DNA of 32,033 bases from Planctomyces sp. SH-PL62 (GCA_945893075.1 CAMDDX010000044.1:1-32033); one strand, 5' to 3'. Numbered from the stretch's first letter, positions 21,910 through 30,010 are shown. Numbers and translations: made by a program. Notes: generated by a model not told the origin, from the letters alone.

Positions 21910-22907
21910 CTGACCGGCTGACGCGCCGTCAGTGACCGCTGCGCACCGTCCAAGAGCGCGACGACCGAGCAGGCTCGAACCTCTTCCTCCGCATCCGGCA
22001 CGCCGGAGCGAATCTGCCGAGCCAACCACTCGAATTGACCGGTGTCCTTGGGATTGTCCGTCGTTGTCACCGGTGAGTCGAAGACTTCCCCTTCGTCGGT
22101 CAGTGTGTATTGCCGGCCATTGGCGTATCCGCCGCGTTCGCCGGTCAGCATCCAACCGCTTTGATAGGGCGTGGGGCTGTCGAGCCGAATGTCGATTTCT
22201 GCCTGACAGCCTGACTCAAAGACAATTCGCAGTGCGAGCGAATCGCCGGCGAAGAGATCGGCGGCAATGGCACTTGAATCACCGACGGCCAACACGCTGA
22301 TCGGCCGGCTCGGAATGAGCAGCACCAGTTGATCCAGGGCGTGAGAGACAAAACGAATCTTCGTGGCACCCGGCTCAGCGTACTCGTCCCAGACAGACGG
22401 CTCGGTGCATCGAGTCGCTCCGCGAGGCGGTCGTCCATAACTCCACAACACAAATTTCGCCGCTCGAATCGCGCCGATCTTTTCATCGTGGGCAACGGCC
22501 AAAGCCTGACGGAATTCCGGATCGGCACGCCGAGGATGATGAATCAGCAACAGACGGCTTCGGCGAACCGCATCGGCAAACGCCTGCTCGGCCGCTTGAA
22601 GGCCGAGTGTGAACGGCGTCTCCACGATCAGGTGCTGGCCGTGGGACGCTGCGAGCGGCGAGCACTTGAATGGAAACTCCCAAAACGACGTGACCCACAA
22701 GACGTCAATGTCCGCGGACTGCGCGAGTTCAGACAGACTCATCAGCCGCACGCCAAACGGAGCTATCTGGCGGATCACATCCAATTCCTCAGACGCGGCG
22801 ACCACCTGAAACGGTCCCCCCACGGCGGATCGCTCAATCAAGTGCTGGCCGACGCGACCACATCCCACCAACCCGACTCGCAGCGGTGGCAAGGCGTCGC
22901 CAGCCAT
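21903..22907 (-). CDS. Gfo/Idh/MocA-family oxidoreductase
   Basis: The 334-residue protein begins with a Rossmann NAD(P)-binding motif, RVGLVGCGRVGQHL (about 10-23). SADIDVLWVTS and HLIVETPFTLGLQAAEQAF take the place of the usual EKP segment (here VETP). The C-terminal alpha/beta part has AEIDIRLDSPTPYQSGWMLT and GQFEWLARQI. Members are dehydrogenases or related enzymes on sugars and inositols; the substrate cannot be told. The missing Lys of EKP is notable, because it is catalytic in many members. Its ATG overlaps the TAA of the upstream gene (TAATG), so the two are coupled. The last residues and stop lie in a palindrome. Confidence 0.86.
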   Translation of the reverse strand: MAGDALPPLRVGLVGCGRVGQHLIERSAVGGPFQVVAASEELDVIRQIAPFGVRLMSLSELAQSADIDVLWVTSFWEFPFKCSPLAASHGQHLIVETPFTLGLQAAEQAFADAVRRSRLLLIHHPRRADPEFRQALAVAHDEKIGAIRAAKFVLWSYGRPPRGATRCTEPSVWDEYAEPGATKIRFVSHALDQLVLLIPSRPISVLAVGDSSAIAADLFAGDSLALRIVFESGCQAEIDIRLDSPTPYQSGWMLTGERGGYANGRQYTLTDEGEVFDSPVTTTDNPKDTGQFEWLARQIRSGVPDAEEEVRACSVVALLDGAQRSLTARQPVSV

Positions 22908-23698
22908 TACCGTGGTCCCTTCGCCAGGAGCTTGATGTGCCCGGAAACATGTACGCGCAGTTTTCCGGTGCTCTTGTGGCCGGCCGGCAGATTCACGTTG
23001 AGCAACAAGATGCCGTCTTCTTTCGGCGTGAACTCCTTGCTGGCTCCGACCTCAAACGGCTCGCCGACTTTGTCTTTGTCTTTATCGTTGGTGTTGGTGT
23101 TGCGGGCACCAGTTTTCGCGGCTCCGGATTCGGGGTCCGGTACGACAATCCCCATCAATGCTCCGCAGCGCACGCCGGCCGCCATGTCGGTGCGAGGGTC
23201 TTTGGTCGTCAAACCGTTTGCATCGCACGGTCCCGTCAGCGTGATTTTGTAATTGCCCTGAGCTTCGACCCGGACCGACTTCCCTTTGAAGACCTGCACC
23301 TGAGCTTTCCAACTGTCGGCGACATCCAAGTCCATGTCGAAGTCATTGGTCTCGAAGACCGCCTCGTTCAGCTTGTCGATCTTCTCTTTCAACCCCGGCA
23401 GTTCGGGCTTCAACCGAGCGACCGTCCGCAATTGGTCTTGAGCCTCTTCAAACAACTTCGCCTTCTCGTAGTCCTCGGCCAGCTTGATCGTGTCGGTGAT
23501 GAACCCTTCCAGATTCTTCTCCGCGCGCGAGTCGAGATCCTTGGCATCCCCCGACTTCTTCGTGGACCCGGTTTTCGGTTTGAGCTTGCTGGTCCCCGTC
23601 TGAGCGACCGCTCGCGAACCGTCCGACCAAACGATCGCTCCGCAAACGACAACGACCAATACCGACACTGACACCAAGAACCATTGGTTGCGCTGCAT
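22907..23698 (-). CDS. Secreted protein with helical region and beta-sandwich-like C-terminus
   Basis: The 263-residue protein has an N-terminal membrane or signal segment (FLVSVSVLVVVVCGAIVW, about 7-24) and a Lys/Ser/Gly-rich linker. The helical TPR-like stretch LAEDYEKAKLFEEAQDQLRT (about 73-92) is followed by a probable beta-rich C-terminal domain with VFKGKSVRVEAQGNYKITLT, GALMGIV and LNVNLPAGHKSTGKLRVHVS. That region recalls LecA/galactose-binding-like domains, but I cannot confirm it. An Asn/Asp/Lys-rich loop (NTNTNDKDKDK) interrupts it. CGGAG lies seven bases before the ATG. Likely periplasmic, and coupled to the oxidoreductase gene. Confidence 0.75.
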   Translation of the reverse strand: MQRNQWFLVSVSVLVVVVCGAIVWSDGSRAVAQTGTSKLKPKTGSTKKSGDAKDLDSRAEKNLEGFITDTIKLAEDYEKAKLFEEAQDQLRTVARLKPELPGLKEKIDKLNEAVFETNDFDMDLDVADSWKAQVQVFKGKSVRVEAQGNYKITLTGPCDANGLTTKDPRTDMAAGVRCGALMGIVVPDPESGAAKTGARNTNTNDKDKDKVGEPFEVGASKEFTPKEDGILLLNVNLPAGHKSTGKLRVHVSGHIKLLAKGPR

Positions 23699-23771
23699 GA
23701 CAATTCTCCGCGAGAACGGGATAACGTGTGGACGGCTATTAGAGCGCGGCCAGCGGGCGGAGGCAACCCGC

Positions 23772-23793
23772 AGCGTCAGCGAGGGCTGACGCT
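23772..23793. repeat. Short palindrome AGCGTCAGC/GCTGACGCT
   Basis: Nine-bp perfect arms (23772-23780 and 23785-23793) flank a GAGG loop in the divergent region upstream of the aldo/keto reductase. It may be a small member of the palindrome population. No clear promoter was found in this 239-bp gap. Confidence 0.7.
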
Positions 23794-23937
23794 CTGAACG
23801 GCAGCGTTGCTGTCATCGAATTTCTGGGAAGCGTCTGCCCTCGCTCACCCTTCAGGTGACTTGGACGCCTTGCAGCCCGATCCCGCATCTTTACGATCCG
23901 CCGCTCCCAACAGTCCTCTGGAACAACGAGTTTTCCC

Positions 23938-24903
23938 ATGATGCTGCGAACTCTCGGCCGAACCTCTCTGCCCATCACGCCGCTGGGGATGGGCTGCTGG
24001 CCGATCGCGGGGATCACCAGCATCGACGTCAACGAGGCCGATAGCCTCGCCACGATTCGAGCCGCGTTCGACGCCGGAATCAACTTCTTCGACACCGCCT
24101 ACTGCTACGGCTTTGAGGGCGAGAGCGAGCAAATGATCGCGCGCGTGCTGCGGCAAGACCGTGCGAAGATCGTCCTGGCGACTAAGGGAGGAATCCATTG
24201 GGTGGCCGGAAAACAGGCTCGCTGCGGCCGTCCGGAAACGTTGCGGCGCGAGTGCGACGAAAGCCTGCGACGCCTGCAAACCGATCGCATCGACCTCTAC
24301 TACCTGCACGCTCCAGACCCCAATGTCCCGATCGAAGAATCGGCAGGCGCGATTGGCGAACTCATTCAACAAGGCAAAGTGCTGAGCGCAGGACTCTCCA
24401 ACGCCAACATCGAATTGCTCGACCGCTTTCACCGAGCCTGCCCGCTGACTGCGTATCAACCGCACTTCAACATGCTGCAACGCGAGATCGAACACGCGCA
24501 GTTGCCGTGGTGCGTCGAACACGGCGTCGCGGCCATCGTCTATTGGCCGCTGATGAAAGGACTACTCGCCGGCCACCTGCCGCGCGAGCATGTCTTCGAC
24601 GCCAAAGACGGCCGCGGCAAGTATCCCATGTTCTCCGGCGACGAGTGGCAGAAGAACCAAGACTTCCTGGACGTACTGCGCGCGATGGCGGACGAGATCG
24701 AACGCCCAGTCTCGCAGATCGTGCTCAACTGGACGATCCAGCGCCCCGGCATCACCGCCGCGCTTTGCGGAGCCAAACGCCCCTATCAAATTCGCGAGAA
24801 TGCCGAGTCAATGAGTTGGTCGCTCACAGCCGACCAAATCACCCGCATCAACGCCGCGATTGCAGATCGAGGCCCAGTCGTCTCGAAAGCGGCCGTCGCG
24901 TAG
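23938..24903 (+). CDS. Aldo/keto reductase
   Basis: The 321-residue cytoplasmic protein is full length for the family. The catalytic tetrad is visible: D52 and Y57 (FFDTAYCYG), K83 (LATKGG) and H124 (YYLHAPD). The segment SAGLSNANIELLDRF is the usual SGVSN-type motif. AALCGAKRPYQIRENAESMSW is the NADP(H)-binding C-terminal loop. It reduces carbonyls with NADPH; the substrate cannot be predicted. Two Met codons are adjacent and I take the first. There is no strong Shine-Dalgarno. The TAG stop is inside the palindrome that starts at 24900. Confidence 0.94.
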   Translation: MMLRTLGRTSLPITPLGMGCWPIAGITSIDVNEADSLATIRAAFDAGINFFDTAYCYGFEGESEQMIARVLRQDRAKIVLATKGGIHWVAGKQARCGRPETLRRECDESLRRLQTDRIDLYYLHAPDPNVPIEESAGAIGELIQQGKVLSAGLSNANIELLDRFHRACPLTAYQPHFNMLQREIEHAQLPWCVEHGVAAIVYWPLMKGLLAGHLPREHVFDAKDGRGKYPMFSGDEWQKNQDFLDVLRAMADEIERPVSQIVLNWTIQRPGITAALCGAKRPYQIRENAESMSWSLTADQITRINAAIADRGPVVSKAAVA

Positions 24904-24960
24904 GTTGGGACTCCGTCCCGACCCTTCCTCGAAGACGGTCGGGACAGAGTCCCAACCTAC
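24900..24960. repeat. 24-bp inverted repeat, GTAG...CTAC type, overlapping a stop codon
   Basis: Arms 24900-24923 and 24937-24960 match at 23 of 24 positions around a 13-base loop. The ends are GTAGGTTGGGACTC and GAGTCCCAACCTAC. The left GTAG supplies the TAG of the aldo/keto reductase. It separates this gene from the convergent pseudouridine synthase. Confidence 0.95.
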
Positions 24961-24963
24961 CGT

Positions 24964-25650
24964 TCAAGAGATTACGAATCCGAACCGCTTCCATTCCGCC
25001 GGATGCGGTACCGACACATTGATCGACTCCCCGCGCGTCGGATGCTCAAACGTCAGCGACGCCGCATGCAGTGCCAGCCAACCATCGAGCTTCATCCGCG
25101 AGCCATACTTCACATCCCCACAAATCGGCATCCCGCGCGACGCGAGCTGCACCCGAATCTGATGACTCCGTCCCGTCAGCAATTCAATCTCCAACAAACT
25201 CAACCCCGCCTGCGATTGCAAACAACGATACCTCAAGCGTGATTCCTTGCCGTTGTCCGACCCCGGCCCCACCACTCGACTGACATTCGTGGCTTCGTCC
25301 TTCGCCAACCAATCCACGAACTCCCCTTCGCGCTGCTTCGGCCGCCCTGCGACGACGCATTGATAGACTTTCCGCACCGAATGCTTCCGAAACTGCTCCG
25401 ACAACCGCGCCGCCGCTTTACTCGTCCGAGCCAACAGCAACACTCCCGACACCGGCCGATCCAAGCGATGCACGACTCCGACAAACACCTTCCCTGGCTT
25501 GTCGTACTTCCGCCGCAGGTATTCACGAGCCAGATCGACCACCGAGACATCCTCGGTCCGATCCCCCATCGTCAGCGTCCCCGCCGGCTTGAGAACCGCG
25601 AGGCAATGGTTGTCTTCCAAGAGCACCAGCAGACGATGACGTTCAGTCAT
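24964..25650 (-). CDS. RluA-family pseudouridine synthase
   Basis: The 228-residue cytoplasmic protein has the catalytic HRLDRPVSGVLL motif (H61-D64, nucleophile D64), KPAGTLTM (about 21-28) and LLTGRSHQIRVQLASRGMPI (about 157-176, quoted in part), with GDVKYG following. There is no N-terminal S4 domain, so it resembles the shorter RluA/RluC-like enzymes that act on rRNA or tRNA; the exact target is unknown. It lies 25 bp downstream of the DUF1501 gene on the same strand and may be read through from it. There is no Shine-Dalgarno of note. Confidence 0.93.
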   Translation of the reverse strand: MTERHRLLVLLEDNHCLAVLKPAGTLTMGDRTEDVSVVDLAREYLRRKYDKPGKVFVGVVHRLDRPVSGVLLLARTSKAAARLSEQFRKHSVRKVYQCVVAGRPKQREGEFVDWLAKDEATNVSRVVGPGSDNGKESRLRYRCLQSQAGLSLLEIELLTGRSHQIRVQLASRGMPICGDVKYGSRMKLDGWLALHAASLTFEHPTRGESINVSVPHPAEWKRFGFVIS

Positions 25651-25675
25651 GGGATGTCAATTTCAGGATCGCAGC

Positions 25676-27115
25676 CTACGCCAGAATCTCGGTGGCAACG
25701 TTGCCGTACACATCGGTCAGGCGGAAGTCGCGACCGCCGTAGTTGAACGTCAGACGTTCGTGATCCAAGCCGAGCAAGTGCAGAATTGTGGCGTGCCAGT
25801 CGTGGATGTGCAGGGGCTTTTCGACCGCTTCGTAACCGAACTCGTCGGTGGCTCCGTAGGCGAGACCGGCTTTGACGCCGCCGCCGGCCATCCAGATGGA
25901 ATAGCCCTTATTGTTGTGATCGCGGCCGTTGCCGCTTTGAGCATAGGGCGTGCGGCCGAACTCGCCGGCCCAGACGACGAGCGTGTCGTGCAGCAGGCCG
26001 CGCTGTTTCAGATCCATCAGCAGCGCGGCGATGGGGCGATCGGTGGCGAGCGTGCTCTTCGTCAATTCATCCTTGAGCAGGAAGTGATGGTCCCAGCCGA
26101 CCGGCGCGGTGATCTCGATGAACCGCACGCCCGCCTCAGCCAGTCGGCGAGCGAGGATGCACTGCCGGCCGAAGCGATCCGTCGGCAGTCCCGAACCGAC
26201 ACCGTAGAGTTTTAAGATCGACTCCGGTTCCGAACGCAGATCGAGCACGTCGGGGACTTCGTCCTGCATTCGAAACGCCAGCTCGAACGATTCGATCGCC
26301 CCTTCGATTTCCGGGTGATGCACGTCCCGTTCGAGTTTGTGCCGATTGAGATTTCGCACGAGGTCAAGCTGTGCTCGTTGCTGCTCGCGCGAGAGGTTTT
26401 TGTTTTCGATATTCTTGAGCGGCGGCCCCGGCTCTTGGTCCTTGCGAAGAATCGCGGCGTAGAACGCGGGAATCTGGTTCGTACCGACTCGCGTCCCTTG
26501 GCTGATCGCCGGCAAGAATCCGCTGCCATAGTTTCTCGCGCCGCCATTGTCCGACGGTGGATTGATCGTGACGAAGCCGGGCAGGTTCGCGTTCTCGGTG
26601 CCGAGTCCGTACAGCGTCCACGCTCCGACCGACGGCCGCACAAATTGAAAGCTGCCGCTGTGCATCTGCAAAAACGCCTGCGAGTGATTCGGCAGATCGG
26701 TCTGCATACTGTTGATGACGCACAACTCATCCGCTTGCTTGCCCAGCTCCGGAAAGACTTCCGACATCCACAATCCCGACGCGCCGCGCCGAGTAAACTT
26801 GAACGGCGAACCAAGCAACTTGGCTCCGCCACGCCCGCGGCCGATCGGCGACGCCTCCCCCGATTGCTGATTGAGCGCCGGCTTGTAATCCAGCAGGTCC
26901 ACATGCGAAGGCCCACCGTTCATGCAGAGAAAGATCACGCGCTTGGCCCGTGCGGGGAAATGCGTCGCCTGCGGAACCAGCCCGCCATCGCGAGCCGCCG
27001 CCTCGTGAGCCAACCCGGCGAAGGCCAGATAGCCGAATCCCGAAGCACACGATTTCAAAACGTGCCGACGTGAGACGAGCGATGCTGAGCGATTGTCAGA
27101 ATGTGGAGTTGTCAT
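25676..27115 (-). CDS. DUF1501 protein with Tat signal (second copy)
   Basis: The 479-residue protein begins with a twin-arginine signal (SRRHVLKSCASGFGYLAFAG, about 15-34). DUF1501 landmarks are VIFLCMNGGPSHVDLLDYKP (about 60-79), VGWDHHFLL (about 340) and VVWAGEFGRTPYAQ (about 383-396). It ends GGRDFRLTDVYGNVATEILA. It is exported and of unknown activity. It is downstream of the second DUF1553 gene, with a palindrome in the 91-bp gap, the same partnership as in the first module. It lacks the ISNFKSQI insertion that is present in the other copy. Confidence 0.93.
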   Translation of the reverse strand: MTTPHSDNRSASLVSRRHVLKSCASGFGYLAFAGLAHEAAARDGGLVPQATHFPARAKRVIFLCMNGGPSHVDLLDYKPALNQQSGEASPIGRGRGGAKLLGSPFKFTRRGASGLWMSEVFPELGKQADELCVINSMQTDLPNHSQAFLQMHSGSFQFVRPSVGAWTLYGLGTENANLPGFVTINPPSDNGGARNYGSGFLPAISQGTRVGTNQIPAFYAAILRKDQEPGPPLKNIENKNLSREQQRAQLDLVRNLNRHKLERDVHHPEIEGAIESFELAFRMQDEVPDVLDLRSEPESILKLYGVGSGLPTDRFGRQCILARRLAEAGVRFIEITAPVGWDHHFLLKDELTKSTLATDRPIAALLMDLKQRGLLHDTLVVWAGEFGRTPYAQSGNGRDHNNKGYSIWMAGGGVKAGLAYGATDEFGYEAVEKPLHIHDWHATILHLLGLDHERLTFNYGGRDFRLTDVYGNVATEILA

Positions 27116-27140
27116 GGCGAATGGTTCCGATTGCGGGCTT

Positions 27141-27200
27141 CGTAGTTCGGACGCCTACGTCCGAACAATCGGGAGACCGGACGTGGGCGTCCGGACTACG
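27141..27200. repeat. 23-bp inverted repeat, CGTAG...CTACG type
   Basis: Arms 27141-27163 and 27178-27200 match at 21 of 23 positions around a 14-base loop. The inner sequence GGACGCCTACGTCCG is shared with the element inside the first DUF1553 gene (9135-9184). It lies between the second DUF1553 and DUF1501 genes. Confidence 0.94.
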
Positions 27201-27206
27201 AAAACA

Positions 27207-29714
27207 CTAATCCAAATTCCTGAACTCCGCCGTCGCTAGCAGTGCCTGGCAGTAGCTGGCAAGGAGTTTGCGGTATTGCTGATCGTTGTCGCTGTTGATT
27301 GGGTTCTGATCAAAGAACGCGGCGGCCAGTTTGGTTTCCTCGGCGTCGGGAGCGCGGCTGAAGCAGAGCACGAAGGCGTGGCGAAGTCGTTGCTCGTGGC
27401 TGTCGGCTTCGCGCTGCACGCGATTGGCGAGAGCGGTCGCTCGCGATTGCACGAAGGTGCTGTTCATCAAATAGAGAGCTTGGACCGGGACGTTCGTCGT
27501 TTCGCGGTCGCCGGTGACGAGGCTCGGTTCGGCAAAGTCGAACAAGTCCAGCACGTCGGGCAAGCGGTCGCGCAGCACGGGGAGATACACCGAACGATGT
27601 TTTGAGCCATCAAGGTCCGCGGGGATGTTCGGATCGAGACCGATGAGCGAGATCGGTCGGTCGCCGATCTTCGTGCCGACAAGCGAACCGACGGGCCGAG
27701 CGGTGTCGAGTTCTCCGGCGAAGACGAGCATCGCATCCCGAATCGCTTCGGCATCGAGCCGTCGTTTGGACGCTCGCCACAGCAACCGGTTTTCGGGATC
27801 GGTGCGGAAGGCGTCTTCGCGATACGCCGACGACTGACGATAGGTGCGTGACAGCACGATCTCGCGCACGAGTTTTTTGATTGACCAGCCGTCGGCCATG
27901 AATCGCACCGCCAACGTATCAAGCAGTTCCGGATGACTCGGCCGTTCGCCGCTGAAGCCGAAGTTGTCCATCGTGCGAACGAGGCCCGCTCCGAACAGAT
28001 GTCGCCACACGCGATTCGCCATCACCCGCGCGGTCAGCGGATGGTCGGGATGCGTCAGCCAGCGAGCGAACTCCAACCGCCCGCTGTGACGAGCGGGGAC
28101 TGTCGGTGCGTCGGCAATCTCGATGACGGCCGGGAAGCGACGCGGTACGGGGCGGCCGGGTTTGTTGATCTCGCCGCGTTCCAGCAATGGCGAGTTGATG
28201 ATCCGCTGCCGATCCTGCACTCCCATCGCGAGCGGCAGTGCTTGGCCCGACTCGTCCACTTTTTCGAGTTGCCCTTCAATCCCACCCGACGTCCAGAAGA
28301 TGCGGAGCGCATCGCGAATCGAAAACTCTTTTTCGGCATCACCGCCGCTCCTGCGAGCTTTCATCGAGGCGGCCATGCGGTCTTGCTGCTCCTTCTTGAG
28401 CGACGCGAGTTGAGTCTTCAATTGCTCGACCCGTTGCTTGCCGATGCTCGGATGCAGGATCGGCGCGTCCGCGCCGCGCGGCAGCACCAGCGGATCGCCG
28501 CCGATCCGATTCGACGGCGAGACCGCTGTGCCGAAATACGTCTTCGTGCTCGCGAAGACGCCGGAGAGCGCGTAGTAGTCCTGCATCGAGAACGGTTCGA
28601 GCTTGTGATCGTGACAGCGAGCACACGCGACCGAACTGGCCATCACCGCTCGCGTCACCGTATCGAGTTGCTCGTCCGCGACATCCGCCGCGAATTGGAA
28701 AGGATTCATCTCATCGAGATTCTTCGGCCCGATCGCCAGGAACCCGGTGGCGATCAACAGCCGCGCCCGTTCGGCATCGTTCTCAGACGGCAGCAAGTCC
28801 CCGGCGATCTGCTCGATTAGGAAGCGATCGAACGGCAGGTCGGCATTCACCGCGTCGATGACGTAATCGCGGAATCGCCACGCATACGGAAACGAGATGT
28901 TCGCCTCCTTGCCGCTCGATTCCGCGAAGCGAGCCACGTCCAACCAATGCCTCCCCCAGCGTTCGCCAAACTGCGGCGACGCGAGCAACGCATCCGCCTC
29001 CGCCGCCAGCGCCGAGTCGATGCCGTCAGACTCGATGCGCTTTTGAAACGCCGAGATCGAGTCCGGCGATGGAGGCAGTCCGACCAAATCGAAATGCAAT
29101 CGCCGCAGCAACGTCGCTGGCTCAGCATCGGGCGACGGGCTGAGTCCGCTCTCATTCAACTTCGCGAGGATGAAATGATCCAGCTCGCGCTTGGTCCAAT
29201 CGAGATTCTTCGTCGCTGACGGCGGCGGCTTGTGAGCCGTCGGTTTCTGATAGGCCCAGAACTTTCGTCCTGCTTCGATCGTGACTGGCGGAGTCGCCGC
29301 GTTTGCCGCGACCTCTTCGCGCGGATCGGCGGCTCCCGAATTGATCCACGTTTTGAAATCATTGATCACCGACTCCGGCAGCCGCTCCTTCTTCGGCGGC
29401 ATCTTGAGATCGGGATCGGTGTGCGAGATCGCCGTCAGCAGCACGCTCTTCTTCGCATCACCCGGCACGACGGCGGCACCTCGATCACCACCGGCTCGAA
29501 TCCCGCGTCGCGAATCGAGCCGCAAGCCACCTTCCGACTTCGCGGCCTTCGCCGAATGGCACTGATAACAATGCTGCACCAGCACAGGACGAATCTTGGA
29601 CTCAAAGAATGCGGCCGCTTCCGGAAACTCAGCGGCCATCGCCAGAGAGCCACTCATCATGAGTAGCACTCCGACGATCAACCACCTAACGCAGCTTCGA
29701 GCGACTCGCGGCAT
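27207..29714 (-). CDS. Planctomycete cytochrome c / DUF1549 / DUF1553 protein (second copy)
   Basis: The 835-residue exported protein has a signal segment (RWLIVGVLLMMSGSLAMA, about 10-27), then CYQCH (C49, C52, H53) in a PSCyt1 domain. DUF1549 contains [25 protein letters not shown] and CARCHDHK near residue 362. DUF1553 contains ARWLTHPDHPLTARVMANRVW and SRTYRQSS, with the tail ELDTARPVGSLVG. The ATG at 29714 is chosen because AAGGA lies 9 bases upstream. The frame extends to 29870, but that part translates a palindrome. Unlike the first copy, no palindromic element interrupts its coding sequence, so it is a useful reference. It is followed by its DUF1501 partner. Confidence 0.93.
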   Translation of the reverse strand: MPRVARSCVRWLIVGVLLMMSGSLAMAAEFPEAAAFFESKIRPVLVQHCYQCHSAKAAKSEGGLRLDSRRGIRAGGDRGAAVVPGDAKKSVLLTAISHTDPDLKMPPKKERLPESVINDFKTWINSGAADPREEVAANAATPPVTIEAGRKFWAYQKPTAHKPPPSATKNLDWTKRELDHFILAKLNESGLSPSPDAEPATLLRRLHFDLVGLPPSPDSISAFQKRIESDGIDSALAAEADALLASPQFGERWGRHWLDVARFAESSGKEANISFPYAWRFRDYVIDAVNADLPFDRFLIEQIAGDLLPSENDAERARLLIATGFLAIGPKNLDEMNPFQFAADVADEQLDTVTRAVMASSVACARCHDHKLEPFSMQDYYALSGVFASTKTYFGTAVSPSNRIGGDPLVLPRGADAPILHPSIGKQRVEQLKTQLASLKKEQQDRMAASMKARRSGGDAEKEFSIRDALRIFWTSGGIEGQLEKVDESGQALPLAMGVQDRQRIINSPLLERGEINKPGRPVPRRFPAVIEIADAPTVPARHSGRLEFARWLTHPDHPLTARVMANRVWRHLFGAGLVRTMDNFGFSGERPSHPELLDTLAVRFMADGWSIKKLVREIVLSRTYRQSSAYREDAFRTDPENRLLWRASKRRLDAEAIRDAMLVFAGELDTARPVGSLVGTKIGDRPISLIGLDPNIPADLDGSKHRSVYLPVLRDRLPDVLDLFDFAEPSLVTGDRETTNVPVQALYLMNSTFVQSRATALANRVQREADSHEQRLRHAFVLCFSRAPDAEETKLAAAFFDQNPINSDNDQQYRKLLASYCQALLATAEFRNLD

Positions 29715-29730
29715 AGCAATCATTCCTTGC

Positions 29731-29856
29731 ACGGCTGGCTCGTAGCCACGCTCGCCAAGAGCGTGGGGAACGCGGCCTAAACGTGGTTTTCCCACGCTCT
29801 TGGCGAGCGTGGCTACGACTGCAAACTCAACGCAAACCAAACTGCTCGCCAGCCGT
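29731..29856. mobile_element. MITE-like 126-bp insertion with 9-bp terminal inverted repeats
   Basis: The ends are ACGGCTGGC (29731-29739) and GCCAGCCGT (29848-29856), perfect reverse complements. ATCATTCCTTGC(A) flanks the segment directly on both sides (29719-29731 and 29857-29869), like a 12-13 bp target duplication. Inside is a perfect 27-bp inverted repeat (29741-29767 and 29791-29817) of CGTAG...CTACG type. It encodes no protein. Confidence 0.6.
29741..29817. repeat. Perfect 27-bp inverted repeat inside the MITE-like segment
   Basis: Arms 29741-29767 and 29791-29817 are perfect (27/27) with a 23-base loop. The ends are CGTAGCCACGC and GCGTGGCTACG. It is of the same GTAG...CTAC type as the other palindromes. 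Confidence 0.95.
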
Positions 29857-29857
29857 A

Positions 29858-30007
29858 TCATTCCTTGCAAACCGGCTCCTTCAGATACCGATCGGCGAAC
29901 TGCAAAAACGTCGGCCAGTTGGGACCGGCGATGTGGCCGCCGCTATGTTGACGGAAGGTGATCGTGCCGTCGATTGAAGTGAGATTCCAAGACCACAGGA
30001 TCAACAG
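29858..30007 (-). pseudogene. C-terminal fragment of a possible alpha/beta-hydrolase
   Basis: On the minus strand, 49 codons read LWSWNLTSIDGTITFRQHSG, then GHIAGPNWPTFLQFADRYL and KEPVCKE with TGA at 29858-29860. A stop (30008-30010) blocks the frame upstream. The FRQHSGGH...NWPTFLQFADRYL pattern resembles the histidine-containing C-terminus of alpha/beta-hydrolase or acetyl-xylan-esterase-like proteins of Planctomycetota, but that is a guess from memory. Before the MITE-like insertion, its last codons would have overlapped the Shine-Dalgarno of the DUF1553 gene, suggesting it once preceded that gene in an operon. Confidence 0.5.
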
Positions 30008-30010
30008 TCA

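Noticed and set aside
2628-29817. CRISPR array or clustered direct repeats
   Set aside because: The repeats are dispersed inverted repeats of different sequence with no regular spacers and no cas genes.
29715-29870. N-terminal extension of the second DUF1553 protein
   Set aside because: It would translate the MITE-like palindrome and precede a proper signal peptide. The Shine-Dalgarno AAGGA fits the ATG at 29714.
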